53,169 nt of DNA, taken from contig CAKZRU010000161.1 of the NCBI GenBank assembly GCA_937146725.1, forward strand, positions 1-53,169. The letters run 5' to 3'. This stretch comes from an uncultured Myxococcales bacterium (GTDB lineage: Bacteria > Myxococcota_A > Bradymonadia > UBA7976 > VGTA01). Shown here in pieces: positions 22,562 to 32,640 of this stretch (position 1 is the first letter of the stretch; each line of letters starts with the position of its first letter). Both the position numbers and the translations under genes were made by a program. The notes beneath the pieces were generated by a model that did no database searches, was not told the DNA's origin, and saw nothing but the letters and a program-made list of their open reading frames with translations.

Positions 22562-23494
22562 ATGTCAAATCATCAATCATCTAGGCCAAAAAAACATAAA
22601 AAAACTTATCCTGACAAAAAAAAGAGCACTCAATCTCATCACAGGGGTGCTCAGTCTAAATCCTCGTCTCGTCAAAATCATCCGAGACAAGGTCATTCGA
22701 ATAAAGGCTCTCAAAGCGAATACACAACTCAATCTAAAAATCCATTTCAGAACGGTCGGAGACTAACTCTTTTTGGAAGAAAGCCTGTCTTTGAGGCCTT
22801 ATCTGATCCACGGATTACCTCACAAAAATTATTTATTGCCCACCAAGCTCGCGGTGAATTGATTGATGATATATTGAGGCTTGCCCAAAGTATTGCCCTA
22901 CCGATCGAGAGACGATCTGCCCTAGAGTTATCTCGAATTTCAAAGCATGGTAAACAAGATCAGGGTGTAGCCTTAGATGTTGAAGCACCCTTGCATCAAA
23001 GTCTCAAAGAACGCTTGCAAAGTCCTCTACCTGAACGTCCTATCTTTTTACTAGATGGTCTGAATACACCAGCAAATCTTGGTCTATTAATCAGAAGTGC
23101 TTGGGCGGCAGGAGCGGCAGGTATTATTTTACCTAAGCATGGTTGTGCTCCTCTTAATCCTCTTGCGGTTAAAGCATCGGCGGGAGTTGCGATTCATGCA
23201 CCTATTTGGACCTGTCAGTCGGCTGAAGAAGCTATTTCTATGTTAAAAACTTTAGATCTGCCGATTTATGGTCTTGCCGGAGAAGCAAGTGCGTCACTTT
23301 ATGATCGCCAATGGCCTCAGCGCTCAGTTTGGATCATTGGCAATGAAAGTCACGGCATGAGTGAAACGGTACGAGAAGCCTTGAGTGAAGCGGTTTCCTT
23401 ACCTATGTTCAATGATGTTGAATCTCTAAATGCTGCTGTTGCAAGTTCCATCGTCGCTTTTGAACTTGGCAGACAAAGAGTAGCCCATGCCTGA
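22562..23494 (+). CDS. SPOUT (TrmH/RlmB-type) RNA 2'-O-methyltransferase
   Basis: This 310-residue protein has a 65-residue Lys/Ser/His/Gln-rich disordered N-terminus, then the SpoU substrate-binding domain (LFGRKPVFEAL, about 70-140). The knotted catalytic domain follows with motif 1 FLLDGLNTPANLGLLIRSAW, motif 2 IIGNESHGMS and motif 3 ESLNAAVASSIVAFE. It transfers methyl from S-adenosylmethionine to a ribose 2'-OH in rRNA or tRNA; RlmB-like (23S rRNA) is most likely, but TrmH cannot be excluded. The start follows the previous stop directly and the end overlaps mutM by 8 bases, so translation is probably coupled on both sides. Confidence 0.9.
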   Translation: MSNHQSSRPKKHKKTYPDKKKSTQSHHRGAQSKSSSRQNHPRQGHSNKGSQSEYTTQSKNPFQNGRRLTLFGRKPVFEALSDPRITSQKLFIAHQARGELIDDILRLAQSIALPIERRSALELSRISKHGKQDQGVALDVEAPLHQSLKERLQSPLPERPIFLLDGLNTPANLGLLIRSAWAAGAAGIILPKHGCAPLNPLAVKASAGVAIHAPIWTCQSAEEAISMLKTLDLPIYGLAGEASASLYDRQWPQRSVWIIGNESHGMSETVREALSEAVSLPMFNDVESLNAAVASSIVAFELGRQRVAHA

Positions 23495-24476
23495 ATTACC
23501 AGAAGTTGAGGTCAGTGCACGCATTGCTGCATCAGCCTTGAAGAACAGTCAAATCGAAGCAATCGTGATTAAAGATTGCAAGCTCTTTCGCCCCCCAAAT
23601 CTGACCACTATCAATACTGATGTACCCACTCAGTCAGGGACTATAAAACAGGATTTCTATTGGCAAAGTGGTGACTTGTTAGCGCTCTTTAATCATGCCC
23701 GTCCGCTAGCCCCCTATACTTTGCGCCTTGGTAAACTTATGGCCTCTCTTTTTGAGGCCAAAGATGGAAGAGTTTTTTGCCTGTTTGCTCGGCTTGGTAT
23801 GACCGGAAAGTTTGTCCAAACTTCTCATGAAACTCTACCTCATAAAAGTATGAAGCTAAGTCTTTCCTTGGCCAAGAATCTGACCGAAACAGTAACTAAA
23901 GGCTCACCAAAACTTAGGCTAGACTTTTTAAATACCCGAATGTTTGGCCAGCTTTGGGTACAAAGCTCTCAACAAGCCGTTGCTCAGCAACAGCAGTTAG
24001 ATACCGCTAAAGCGATCTTTAAAAGTGAAGTGTTACGGAGTAAAATGGGCGTAGATGCTTATGAGCTGAGCGCCCAACCAGAAGAATGGCTCAAGCATAT
24101 TCGAGAGTATGCTCAGCATCGTAAGGTGAAAACAGCACTACTTGATCAGAGTTTATTTGCTGGGATTGGTAATATCTATGCCGCTGAATGTCTCTTTGTA
24201 GCCCATGCTCACCCACTCGCCAAGTTCTCTCAACTTAGTGATGAACAGCTTCTATTAATGGCCAATGGTTTACATGAGTCTATGACCCAGACCTTAGTGC
24301 GTTCTGAAGGTCAGGGAGAAGTGATTTATGGTTCAGGTTTAGGACCAGATAGTCCCTTTAGAGTATATGGCCGAGAAGATCAAGCATGCTATAACTGTGA
24401 TCAGCCACTATCATTTTTGCGTATTTCTGGTCGAGCCACAGTTTTTTGTCAGCATTGCCAAAAACTAGACGAATAA
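23487..24476 (+). CDS. mutM: Formamidopyrimidine-DNA glycosylase / AP lyase (Fpg/Nei family)
   Basis: The protein begins MPELPEVEV, providing the catalytic Pro2 and Glu3 after Met removal. It contains a LGMTGKF strand, the helix-two-turn-helix Asn region AGIGNIYAAECLF, and a C-terminal zinc finger with two CxxC pairs (CYNC and CQHC) enclosing GRATVF. It excises oxidised purines such as 8-oxoguanine and nicks the abasic site. At 329 residues it is longer than the usual 270-280 because of inserts around 40-60 and 110-130. Its ATG lies inside the last codons of the methyltransferase gene. Confidence 0.93.
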   Translation: MPELPEVEVSARIAASALKNSQIEAIVIKDCKLFRPPNLTTINTDVPTQSGTIKQDFYWQSGDLLALFNHARPLAPYTLRLGKLMASLFEAKDGRVFCLFARLGMTGKFVQTSHETLPHKSMKLSLSLAKNLTETVTKGSPKLRLDFLNTRMFGQLWVQSSQQAVAQQQQLDTAKAIFKSEVLRSKMGVDAYELSAQPEEWLKHIREYAQHRKVKTALLDQSLFAGIGNIYAAECLFVAHAHPLAKFSQLSDEQLLLMANGLHESMTQTLVRSEGQGEVIYGSGLGPDSPFRVYGREDQACYNCDQPLSFLRISGRATVFCQHCQKLDE

Positions 24477-24550
24477 CAAATTATCATCCATGTTCATGTA
24501 AGCATATCTAGTCTATGATCTAAGTTTACCTTGCTTAAGGGAGTTTATTT

Positions 24551-25987
24551 ATGAGTCAGGAAAATATTCAGCAAGCCAAACCAAGTGCGGCGATTATTAT
24601 GGCCGCGGGTAAGGGCACACGAATGCGCTCAAGCCTAAGTAAGGTTTTACATGAAGTCGCTGGCATACCCATGATTGCTCGAGTCATATCAGCAACGCTC
24701 CAAGCAGGGATTAGCCGAGTGGTCATTGTGATTGGTCATCAATCTGAAGCGGTGCAAAGTTGTGTACAGAAACTCTTTCCACAGGCTGATATACGCTGGG
24801 CGATTCAAGCGGAGCAAAAAGGCACGGCTCATGCGGTAATGTGTGCCGAAGAAGCCCTATATGGTTTTGAAGGACAGGTTTGGATTTTGTCTGGTGATGT
24901 TCCCACCTTAGGGGCAGAATTATTAGCAAATATTAACCAAGAATATCCCACTCATCCTTTGGTGGTCACCGGAATGAAATTGGCAGAGCCTAAGGCTTAC
25001 GGCCGTTTATTAAAAGATCAAGTTGGTGGTTTATATGCCATTCGAGAAGCTAAGGACTGCCAAGCTCATGAACTTAAAGTTGATGAAGTAAATGCTGGTC
25101 TTTATCGAGTTGATGCACAGCTACTTTTTGCAGGTTTAAAAACCATTCAAACCGATAATGCTCAGGGTGAATACTATTTAACAGACCTAGTTGATTTTGC
25201 TTATCAACAAAAAGTAGAGATTGCCTGTCCCATTTTACAGGGTGAACAAGCAGAGCAACTAGAAGGAGTCAATGATCGCATTGATTTGGCAAGAGCTGAA
25301 AGTCGAGCGCAGGCCCACTTGGCACAAAAGCTAATGCGTGCGGGTGTCACCTTACTTAGACCGGAAACACTTCGACTCAGTGAAAGTGTGTCGGTGCAAC
25401 AAGATGTGCTTATTGAAGAAGATGTGACTTTAATTGGTCATTCTCAGATCTCTAGTCATGTGGTTATAGAAAGAGGCTGTTGGATTAAGGATTGTGTGAT
25501 TGAGAACGGTGCGGTGATTAAAGCTTTTAGTCACTTAGAAGGAGCACAAGTAGGTTCCAAAGCACAAGTAGGCCCTTTTGCTAGACTTAGAGAGGGCACA
25601 ATCTTGGAAGCCCAAGTCAAGGTCGGTAATTTTGTTGAAACCAAAAAGACCAGACTCGAAGAAGGCGCTAAAGCGAGCCACTTAAGCTATTTAGGTGATG
25701 CGATTATCGGCTCTAAAGCAAATATCGGTGCCGGCACAATCACTTGCAACTATGATGGCTATCAAAAGCATCGAACCGAAATCGGAGCAGGGGCTTTTAT
25801 TGGTTCGGACACTCAGCTTGTAGCACCGGTTGTGGTTGGTGAGGGCGCCTTTGTCGCAGCGGGTACAACTGTTAGCCAGGATGTACCGGCTCATTCGCTC
25901 GCATTAACTCGTCCTCAGACGATTCACAAAGAGGCTTGGGCAGAAAACTTTCACACAAAGATGAAAGCCCTTAAAGAGCAAAAATAA
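24551..25987 (+). CDS. glmU: Bifunctional GlmU (GlcN-1-P acetyltransferase / GlcNAc-1-P uridyltransferase)
   Basis: This 478-residue protein has the usual size. The N-terminal uridyltransferase domain shows AAGKGTRMRSSLSKVLHEVAG near 18-38 and WILSGDVPTL with the metal-binding Asp. The C-terminal left-handed beta-helix (from about 255) has hexapeptide repeats and the acetyltransferase segments GPFARLR, NFVETKK, SHLSYLGDA and GAGTITCNYDG. It makes UDP-GlcNAc for peptidoglycan and LPS in the cytoplasm. An AAGGGAG ribosome-binding site precedes the ATG. This is an essential enzyme and probably the only copy. Confidence 0.97.
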   Translation: MSQENIQQAKPSAAIIMAAGKGTRMRSSLSKVLHEVAGIPMIARVISATLQAGISRVVIVIGHQSEAVQSCVQKLFPQADIRWAIQAEQKGTAHAVMCAEEALYGFEGQVWILSGDVPTLGAELLANINQEYPTHPLVVTGMKLAEPKAYGRLLKDQVGGLYAIREAKDCQAHELKVDEVNAGLYRVDAQLLFAGLKTIQTDNAQGEYYLTDLVDFAYQQKVEIACPILQGEQAEQLEGVNDRIDLARAESRAQAHLAQKLMRAGVTLLRPETLRLSESVSVQQDVLIEEDVTLIGHSQISSHVVIERGCWIKDCVIENGAVIKAFSHLEGAQVGSKAQVGPFARLREGTILEAQVKVGNFVETKKTRLEEGAKASHLSYLGDAIIGSKANIGAGTITCNYDGYQKHRTEIGAGAFIGSDTQLVAPVVVGEGAFVAAGTTVSQDVPAHSLALTRPQTIHKEAWAENFHTKMKALKEQK

Positions 25988-26049
25988 ATATTATATATTC
26001 TATCTATACATTGTTGTGATTAAATCATCTTTAATCATTGGAGCTCATC

Positions 26050-26616
26050 ATGGACCTTACTCCTTTGCATCCCAAAATTGTGCATATTCCACTTGCTTTG
26101 GCTATTATTCTGCCCATTCTTAATGCGGTTCTTACTCTTTCTTGGTGGCGTCAATGGCTTCCACGCAGAGTATGGCTGATTACGGCCTGCTTACATGCCG
26201 TGATGACCTTGGGTGCCTTTGTTGCCATGCAAACCGGTGAAACTGACGAACATACCGCCGAAAGAGTGGTCAGTAAACACGAAATTCACGAGCATGAGGA
26301 AGCGGCAGAACTGTTTTTATATGCCAGCGTGATCGCCTTGTTGCTTGCTCTTGTTGCAGCGATTGCTGAAAAAGAAAGGCAAGCTCTTCAGTTTGCGATT
26401 GCAACGACTGCCCTTTCGGCTTTATGTGCCTTTCTAGCGATAGATGCAGGCAATCATGGCGGAAAGCTTGTCTATAAGTATGGTGCTGGTCGAGCCTTTA
26501 GCCCTGCTAAATATGGAGGAGTAGCCGATCTTCCACAAAGTGAAGACAAGGTTGATAGTGATCATCATAGCGATGAGCATCACGACAGTGACCACCACAG
26601 TGATGAGCATCATTAA
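26050..26616 (+). CDS. DUF2231-like membrane protein with His/Asp tail
   Basis: The ATG at 26050 has GGAG 6 bases upstream and is preferred over an in-frame TTG at 26038. The 188-residue protein opens MDLTPLHPKIVHIPLALAI, the HPxxVHxPxAL signature of DUF2231, and has four helices (about 12-35, 40-62, 88-108, 115-135). His-rich segments are ETDEHTAERVVSKHEIHEHEEA between helices two and three and a tail of (D/S)DHHSDEHH repeats. The family role is unclear; heme or metal binding has been suggested for it. It is followed 26 bases later by a cyclase gene. Confidence 0.75.
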   Translation: MDLTPLHPKIVHIPLALAIILPILNAVLTLSWWRQWLPRRVWLITACLHAVMTLGAFVAMQTGETDEHTAERVVSKHEIHEHEEAAELFLYASVIALLLALVAAIAEKERQALQFAIATTALSALCAFLAIDAGNHGGKLVYKYGAGRAFSPAKYGGVADLPQSEDKVDSDHHSDEHHDSDHHSDEHH

Positions 26617-26642
26617 CCTAATGAGCTAAGAGAGGCTTGAGC

Positions 26643-29063
26643 ATGGGGCTGTTAGAACATGATCTCCAAATCGTGAATCGAATTTTACATCACCGCCTAC
26701 AACGTGATGATATTAAAGAGATTCTCAGTCAACTTAGCGATCAAGACCAAGCCGAATTTTCTGAAAAAGTAGGCCGTGTTCTCAACCGAACTTCTGCTTT
26801 ACTAGAAGTCTCTAGAAAAGTGACTGAAGATCTATCTTTGGATAAAATGTTGCCAAAGATGGTTGAAATTATCTCTGAGTTTATCGAAGCCGAACGCGCA
26901 ACTGTTTTTTTACATGATCAAGCTACAGAAGAACTTTTTTCAAGAGTAGCCTTGGGTGATTTAAACTTTGAAATTCGCTTATCAGACCAACAAGGACTGG
27001 TCGGTGCCTGCTTTCAAAGTGCTGAGTCTTTAATTGTGAATCAACCCTATGAGGACCCAAGATTTGATCAACAAGTAGATCAAAAGTCTGGTTTTATCAC
27101 GCGTAATGTTTTGTGCACTCCGATCAAGCATAACGACCGCTTAATTGGTGTTTTACAAGTTCTTAACCGTAAAGCTCCGGGCTTTGATAGTAGTGATCAG
27201 CTCACTTTAGAAGCGTTGGCTCAACACGCAGCCATCGGTTTTGAAAATGCTCGACTTTATGATCAAATTTCTCGTGCACGAACCAAAGAACAGCGACTTT
27301 TTGATGTCACAACAGCGATTTCACAAGAATTACAACTCAAACCCTTATTGATTAAGGTGATGGAAGTTGTGACTTCGTTTTTAGGGGCCGATCGGAGCAC
27401 TTTATTTTTATATGATCCACAAACTAAAGAGCTGTGGTCACAGGTTGCACAAGGAAGTAGTGAAATCCGCTTTCCGGCCCATTTAGGCTTAGCAGGTACA
27501 TCTTTTAGTCAAGCTGAAGTGATCAATATTACTGAAGCCTACGAAGATACTCGCTTTAACCCAAGCTTTGATAAGCAAACCGGTTATCGTACGCGAACCA
27601 TTCTTTGCATGCCCATCTATGCAAAATCAGGTGATCCCATTGGGGTTATTCAGGTGATTAATAAACTCGAAGGTATTTTTACCAACGAAGATGAGCGTTA
27701 CCTAAAAGCCTTTGCCGCTCAAGCCTCGATCGCCATTGAAAATGCACAACTATTTGAGCAAGTCATGGAAGTAAAGCGTTATAATGAAGCCGTTTTAGAG
27801 TCGATGTCTAATGGTGTTTTAACACTTGATGCTCAAGGTGGTTTAGTCACTTTAAATCGAGCTGCAACTTTACTTTTGGGCGGTGAAAAGTTTGCAGACT
27901 ATCTACATCAACATGCCAACATCGATACGTTTTTAAATCTGTGCCATCAACATCTGCCATGGCTGGCTCAAATTATTGAGCGAGTACAAAGTGAAGGTCA
28001 GGTTGTGACCTCTATAGATCACCCCTTTGATAGTAATGCTCTTATGCAAGACATACTGACTCAAAGTGGTTCTAATGACCTAGATTTATTACACACTCCT
28101 TTGGATCAACATTCGGTCAATGTTACAGCCGTACCACTTATCAATGCTAATCAAAATACTGGGACTATTTTATTACTAGAGGATATGTCCAAAGAAAAGC
28201 GCCTTAAAAGTACGATGAGTCGTTATTTACCCTCGGAAGTTGCCGACCAATTATTACGTGATGGCGGTGAAGCTTTAGGAGGAAGTTTGCAAGAGGCGAC
28301 CGTTCTTTTTTCCGATATCAGAAGCTTTACCAGTATTTCTGAAGCAATTGGTGCGCAAGAAACAGTAAGAATGCTCAATGATTACTTTGGCGTTATGGTT
28401 GATGTGATTTCCGATCATAATGGTATTTTAGATAAGTTCATTGGTGATGCAATCATGGCGGTTTTTGGTGCACCACTACCAAGTCCACATGATGCAGAAA
28501 ATGCCGTACAAGCTTCTGTTGATATGCTTAGAGCACTCGATCAACTCAATCAAAGTCGTCAGCAACAAGGAGAGCCTTTAATCTCGATTGGGATCGGTTT
28601 AAATACAGGTGAAGTCCTCTCGGGGAATATTGGCTCGAGCAAGCGTATGGATTATACGGTCATTGGCGATGCTGTAAACTTGGCGGCTCGTTTAGAGAGT
28701 GCAACCAAAGGCTTTGGTACAGAATTGCTGATTAGTGAGTTTACCGCACAACAAATCAAGCGTACTCATTCGCTTAGAGAGGTAGATCTTTTAAGAGTTA
28801 AGGGTAAGCTCAAACCGGTTAGGGTTTTTGAAGTGGTGACTCATAAGCTCGAAAAGAGCCCAAACTTAGCTGACTGCTTTACTCATTATGAAGAAGGTCT
28901 CTTAAGATATCGTAGGGGTGATTGGCAAGGAGCCTTAGAAAGATTTATGCTCAATCAAAACCGAGATCAACTTTCTGCATTATATGCTACTCGATGCCAG
29001 CACTTTATGAAAACACCTCCTCCGCAAAATTGGGATGGCGTTTGGATTATGCAAACTAAATAG
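26643..29063 (+). CDS. Class III adenylate/guanylate cyclase with two GAF domains and a PAS domain
   Basis: The ATG at 26643 with AGAGG upstream is preferred over TTG 26637. The 806-residue cytosolic protein has GAF1 (about 60-205), GAF2 (about 225-375), a PAS-like domain (about 380-515, FLNLCHQHLPWL) and a cyclase domain (about 545-735). The two metal-binding aspartates are in LFSDIRSFTSIS and KFIGDAIMAVFG, and YTVIGDAVNLAARLE closes the site. The Lys in LDKFIGD favours ATP, so cAMP is the likely product. A C-terminal TPR-like segment (EEGLLRYRRGDWQGALERF) follows. The ligand of the paired GAF domains is unknown. It ends 37 bases from the convergent kinase gene. Confidence 0.93.
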   Translation: MGLLEHDLQIVNRILHHRLQRDDIKEILSQLSDQDQAEFSEKVGRVLNRTSALLEVSRKVTEDLSLDKMLPKMVEIISEFIEAERATVFLHDQATEELFSRVALGDLNFEIRLSDQQGLVGACFQSAESLIVNQPYEDPRFDQQVDQKSGFITRNVLCTPIKHNDRLIGVLQVLNRKAPGFDSSDQLTLEALAQHAAIGFENARLYDQISRARTKEQRLFDVTTAISQELQLKPLLIKVMEVVTSFLGADRSTLFLYDPQTKELWSQVAQGSSEIRFPAHLGLAGTSFSQAEVINITEAYEDTRFNPSFDKQTGYRTRTILCMPIYAKSGDPIGVIQVINKLEGIFTNEDERYLKAFAAQASIAIENAQLFEQVMEVKRYNEAVLESMSNGVLTLDAQGGLVTLNRAATLLLGGEKFADYLHQHANIDTFLNLCHQHLPWLAQIIERVQSEGQVVTSIDHPFDSNALMQDILTQSGSNDLDLLHTPLDQHSVNVTAVPLINANQNTGTILLLEDMSKEKRLKSTMSRYLPSEVADQLLRDGGEALGGSLQEATVLFSDIRSFTSISEAIGAQETVRMLNDYFGVMVDVISDHNGILDKFIGDAIMAVFGAPLPSPHDAENAVQASVDMLRALDQLNQSRQQQGEPLISIGIGLNTGEVLSGNIGSSKRMDYTVIGDAVNLAARLESATKGFGTELLISEFTAQQIKRTHSLREVDLLRVKGKLKPVRVFEVVTHKLEKSPNLADCFTHYEEGLLRYRRGDWQGALERFMLNQNRDQLSALYATRCQHFMKTPPPQNWDGVWIMQTK

Positions 29064-29100
29064 CTTTGCATGTCGATCTGCTTTAATCGCTTAGATTAAA

Positions 29101-32100
29101 TCAATGAATGGCGTTGATAAAGGTGACCTCAGGAGAAGGAGCAAGTCCCGCTCGACGCCGTTGCATAGATAATTGTTCTTTAAGATCCTGTGCTTGCTTG
29201 GCGTACTTTTGGTGCAGTTCGGTTTTCCCTTGGTTACGCGACTCGTTAAGCTGCGCAGCACGCTTTAAGGCGAGCAGATACAGAGCACCAAATATTGAGC
29301 GAATTAAAGGCGTTTTATAGCATTCTTCCGTTGACTTAAGTGAATGAGTTGTGAGTGTATTCACCAATTGCCAATCATTGGAAATAAGGGCTTGAAAGGC
29401 CTTAAATAAGGTGAGCCAAGCTTTTGGTCTTGGTAGAGCACGCTCAAGGATCTCACAGGCTTGCTCGAGAAGCTCTCTTGAAGGAATCGCCAAAGAACCA
29501 GTAAGCGGACTACGATCAATCTCTAACTTGTAATGCTCAGATAAAGCTAATAAAGCCACAGCTCGACCATGTAACAAACTAAATTGTAGCGAAGATGTTC
29601 GGCGAGTGAGTAAAGGCTGTAAGTCTTGGCTACGTCTTAATGTTCTTAAAGACACTAAACTTTCTACAATATGACCTCGATACAAAAGTTGCTTGCATAA
29701 AGCAATTTGGTGGTCAACAAATGGGAGTACTCTTGGATGTGGTTTACGGCATCGTTGCGCTTCAGCGAGTAAACGTGTAGCGGCCGCATCTTCACCGGCC
29801 TCAATATGCGCTAAGGCCATGAGCGTACATGCTGTTGAACGTATACCGAGTAAACCATGAGAACGTGCGATGACTAATAACTGTCTCGAGGCAGTTTTAG
29901 CCTCATGAATCTTGCCTCGTTCCAAGGCGATTTGACTTTCCCATTCCAAAAGCTTGAGATGATTTAAAGAAAAAACATCTTCTTCTTGAATATGGTTTTT
30001 TAAATCTTCCACAAGCTGAGCCGCTTGGGTCCATTCTGCTCGGGCGGCACAAACAAAAATTCGGGCGATGCCCCATGGACTAAAGAAGGCAACCCGCTCT
30101 GGGTCGATTTCGAACTTCTCAAGTAGTCTTTCCGCTTCGCTAATCGCTTTTTCATTATGCGAATCAGCTAGGAAGCAAACCTTAACTAACTGAGCGGTTG
30201 ACCCCGACTCATCAGCCACTAATGAGCGTGCTGCTAGGGGCCTAAGACTGAGTAAAAGATCTGCAAGAATAACTTTAGCTTTCTCCGACAAAGTATCGCT
30301 TTGGCTAAGGATATCACTGAGTTCACCGGACATGAGATAAAGTTGATAGCGACGTGCGCGCCATCGCAAGGCTTCTGACATAGAGAGTTCAGTGAGTGCT
30401 TCAAGTGTTTGTGCGGCCTCTAAATAACGTCCTGAACGCGCCAAGCTATCTGCCATATCCACTCGGATCTTGATTTGAAGATCTACATCTAATTGACCCT
30501 TAAGAGAAAGATGGAACATCTCAACGGCACGTTCATGGTGATTTGCTTCTCGGGCAATATGTGCTGCTCTGAGTGCAAACTGTGTTGCATTGGCTGGTGC
30601 ACCGGCCTTGGTCCAATGGCGCTCAAGCTGATTGGCTCGCCCTTCTGTATGTTCCAAGGCTCGAGCGATTCGTTCATGAATCATAGGTGCACGACCGACC
30701 GAAACACAGGTCCGAGAAACCTCCATTAACCTAGGGTGAGCCCCAATAACATCGACTCGCCCTTTACCATCACTGACTTCGCGGATCAGTCCTTCTGCAC
30801 TTAGATGAATTAAACCCTCATAGACTTGTTCAGGACTCAAGTCACAGGCACGTTCTAAAACAGCCTCAGGCACTGGTGCATTACTGAGACAAACAACGGC
30901 TAATATTCTTCGTGCCGGACGACTCAGTGTATTAATCTTGCGAATAATGATTTCTTGAAAGGGCTCACTTCTTTGACGTTCTTTAATGGCGGTGACCATC
31001 TCAAGGACAAAACCGGGTAAACCTCCGGTTTGCTCAATGATATAGTTAATTAATTCATCATTTTGACGGTTCAGATGCAGTTGAGTCAGTTCTTGTACTT
31101 CACTATAGGCGAAGGGCTGTAACTTGATTAATGAAGCACTAGGATGTGTACTCGCATATTCTAAAAAGCTAGAGACTCTACTATTAGAACGTACTTGCTC
31201 TGGGCAATAAGTGAGGATAAAGAGAACTGGAGGGAAGCGTCCGCCAGATTGTAAGGCTTCAAGTAGATCTAAGGCATCATCATCGGCAAGATGTACATGC
31301 TCTAAAACAATCACAAGTTGTCTTTGCTCAGACAGATGCTTAAAAAGTGAAAATAAGCCAAGTGCTGGTCCAGAATGCGCTTCGTCTTTACCATGATACT
31401 TACTTGGAATCAGCTCTCCTAAAAATGAAAAAGCTTCAATTAAGCCTGCTCGCTCACGTTGCGGAATATGATTGCGCATAATCTTGGCGGCTTGTCGGCG
31501 ATATGCTTCGGCAATCCGCTCTACAATCGTATCAATGCCCCGATAGCTCACATGGTCTCGGTCAACACAGGCGGCTTGAAAACAAGAGGCATCAAATAAA
31601 CGAGCTTCTTGACAGAAGGCTTCAACCAAAGAAGCCTTACCAACCCCTTCTTCACCTTCGATCAAAATCATCTGACCACGGCCTTCACTGACCCCATCTA
31701 AAGCACTGTGCATCAAGTCTCGCTCTAAGCGACGACCAATAAACTCATTGGTTTTTTTTTGGCTACTCTCGATCAGTGGAATATTTAAAAATTCAAGAAT
31801 CTCTCTTGCTGATGGTCGACGTGCCGGCTCTTTGGCTAGCATTTCATGACAAACCCAAGCTAACTTTTCATGAGTTTGTGGAATTTGCTCCAAGATCGGT
31901 TTAGGAGGCATACTGCGGTGCATTTCGCAGATTTCTTCGTGAGTGCCTTCAAAAGGCGTTACTCCAACCAGTAATTCATAGAGTACAACGCCGGCAGCAT
32001 AAATATCGGTGGCCGATGTCACTCGAGAACTTAGTGACTGTTCTGGGCTAAAGTAAGTGCTTGTTCCAAATACTTGAGAAAGACTCTGTCCTTCTCCGCC

Positions 32101-32640
32101 CGGAATCTCCTCTTTGATGACTCCAAAGTCAACCAACCTTAACTTCCCACGATGATCAACGAGAATATTTGCCGGCTTAATATCGCGGTGAATACGACCT
32201 TGGGAATGTAAATAGTCAAGAGCCTGCAGAAGTTGAGTTAAACATTGAAAGACCCGCTCAAGACGTGAACTTTCACAAAGGAGTTTGGGATCTCTGATCA
32301 CATGATTATGCTGATTAACAAAATGGTAGATATCCCGACCCTCGACCAGCTCCATCGTATAAAAATAACGATCATCTTCATGGTAGAGGTCATGTAAACT
32401 CACCAAATGGGGATGGGAAAGGCTCGCTACTGCACGAAACTCTCTTTTAAAATAATGTAGAGCGCGAGGGTAATCAAACTTAAGTTCTTTAAGAGCAAGC
32501 TCACGATCATTGACCGGGTCATAAACGCGATAAACATGACCCATACCACCGGCACCTAGTTGGCTTAAAACACGATAGCGCCCGAGTTTTTCCGGAAGTG
32601 GTTTTTCTTGAGTTTTTTGTTGAGGATCACTTTTGGTCAC
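29101..32640 (-). CDS. Ser/Thr protein kinase with AAA ATPase and TPR-like repeats
   Basis: This 1179-residue protein starts at a GTG. Residues 20-285 form a PknB-type kinase: glycine loop GAGGMGHVY, Lys51, HRDIKPAN (catalytic Asp153) and DFG (171-173). Residues 300-600 are an AAA_16/STAND-like ATPase with Walker A GEEGVGKAS (329-337), where Ala sits at the usual Ser/Thr position, and a Walker B-like VIVLEHVHLADDD. The C-terminal half is helical with TPR-like repeats. No transmembrane helix is evident. The layout is typical of large signalling kinases of Myxococcota and relatives that sense through ATPase and repeat modules. The substrate is unknown. It is convergent with the cyclase gene. 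Confidence 0.92.
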   Translation of the reverse strand: MTKSDPQQKTQEKPLPEKLGRYRVLSQLGAGGMGHVYRVYDPVNDRELALKELKFDYPRALHYFKREFRAVASLSHPHLVSLHDLYHEDDRYFYTMELVEGRDIYHFVNQHNHVIRDPKLLCESSRLERVFQCLTQLLQALDYLHSQGRIHRDIKPANILVDHRGKLRLVDFGVIKEEIPGGEGQSLSQVFGTSTYFSPEQSLSSRVTSATDIYAAGVVLYELLVGVTPFEGTHEEICEMHRSMPPKPILEQIPQTHEKLAWVCHEMLAKEPARRPSAREILEFLNIPLIESSQKKTNEFIGRRLERDLMHSALDGVSEGRGQMILIEGEEGVGKASLVEAFCQEARLFDASCFQAACVDRDHVSYRGIDTIVERIAEAYRRQAAKIMRNHIPQRERAGLIEAFSFLGELIPSKYHGKDEAHSGPALGLFSLFKHLSEQRQLVIVLEHVHLADDDALDLLEALQSGGRFPPVLFILTYCPEQVRSNSRVSSFLEYASTHPSASLIKLQPFAYSEVQELTQLHLNRQNDELINYIIEQTGGLPGFVLEMVTAIKERQRSEPFQEIIIRKINTLSRPARRILAVVCLSNAPVPEAVLERACDLSPEQVYEGLIHLSAEGLIREVSDGKGRVDVIGAHPRLMEVSRTCVSVGRAPMIHERIARALEHTEGRANQLERHWTKAGAPANATQFALRAAHIAREANHHERAVEMFHLSLKGQLDVDLQIKIRVDMADSLARSGRYLEAAQTLEALTELSMSEALRWRARRYQLYLMSGELSDILSQSDTLSEKAKVILADLLLSLRPLAARSLVADESGSTAQLVKVCFLADSHNEKAISEAERLLEKFEIDPERVAFFSPWGIARIFVCAARAEWTQAAQLVEDLKNHIQEEDVFSLNHLKLLEWESQIALERGKIHEAKTASRQLLVIARSHGLLGIRSTACTLMALAHIEAGEDAAATRLLAEAQRCRKPHPRVLPFVDHQIALCKQLLYRGHIVESLVSLRTLRRSQDLQPLLTRRTSSLQFSLLHGRAVALLALSEHYKLEIDRSPLTGSLAIPSRELLEQACEILERALPRPKAWLTLFKAFQALISNDWQLVNTLTTHSLKSTEECYKTPLIRSIFGALYLLALKRAAQLNESRNQGKTELHQKYAKQAQDLKEQLSMQRRRAGLAPSPEVTFINAIH

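Noticed and set aside
29082..29100. Hairpin TTTAATC-GCTTA-GATTAAA between the convergent cyclase and kinase genes
   Set aside because: The stem is only 7 bp and AT-rich without a clear T-run; position fits a terminator, but the evidence is too weak to list.
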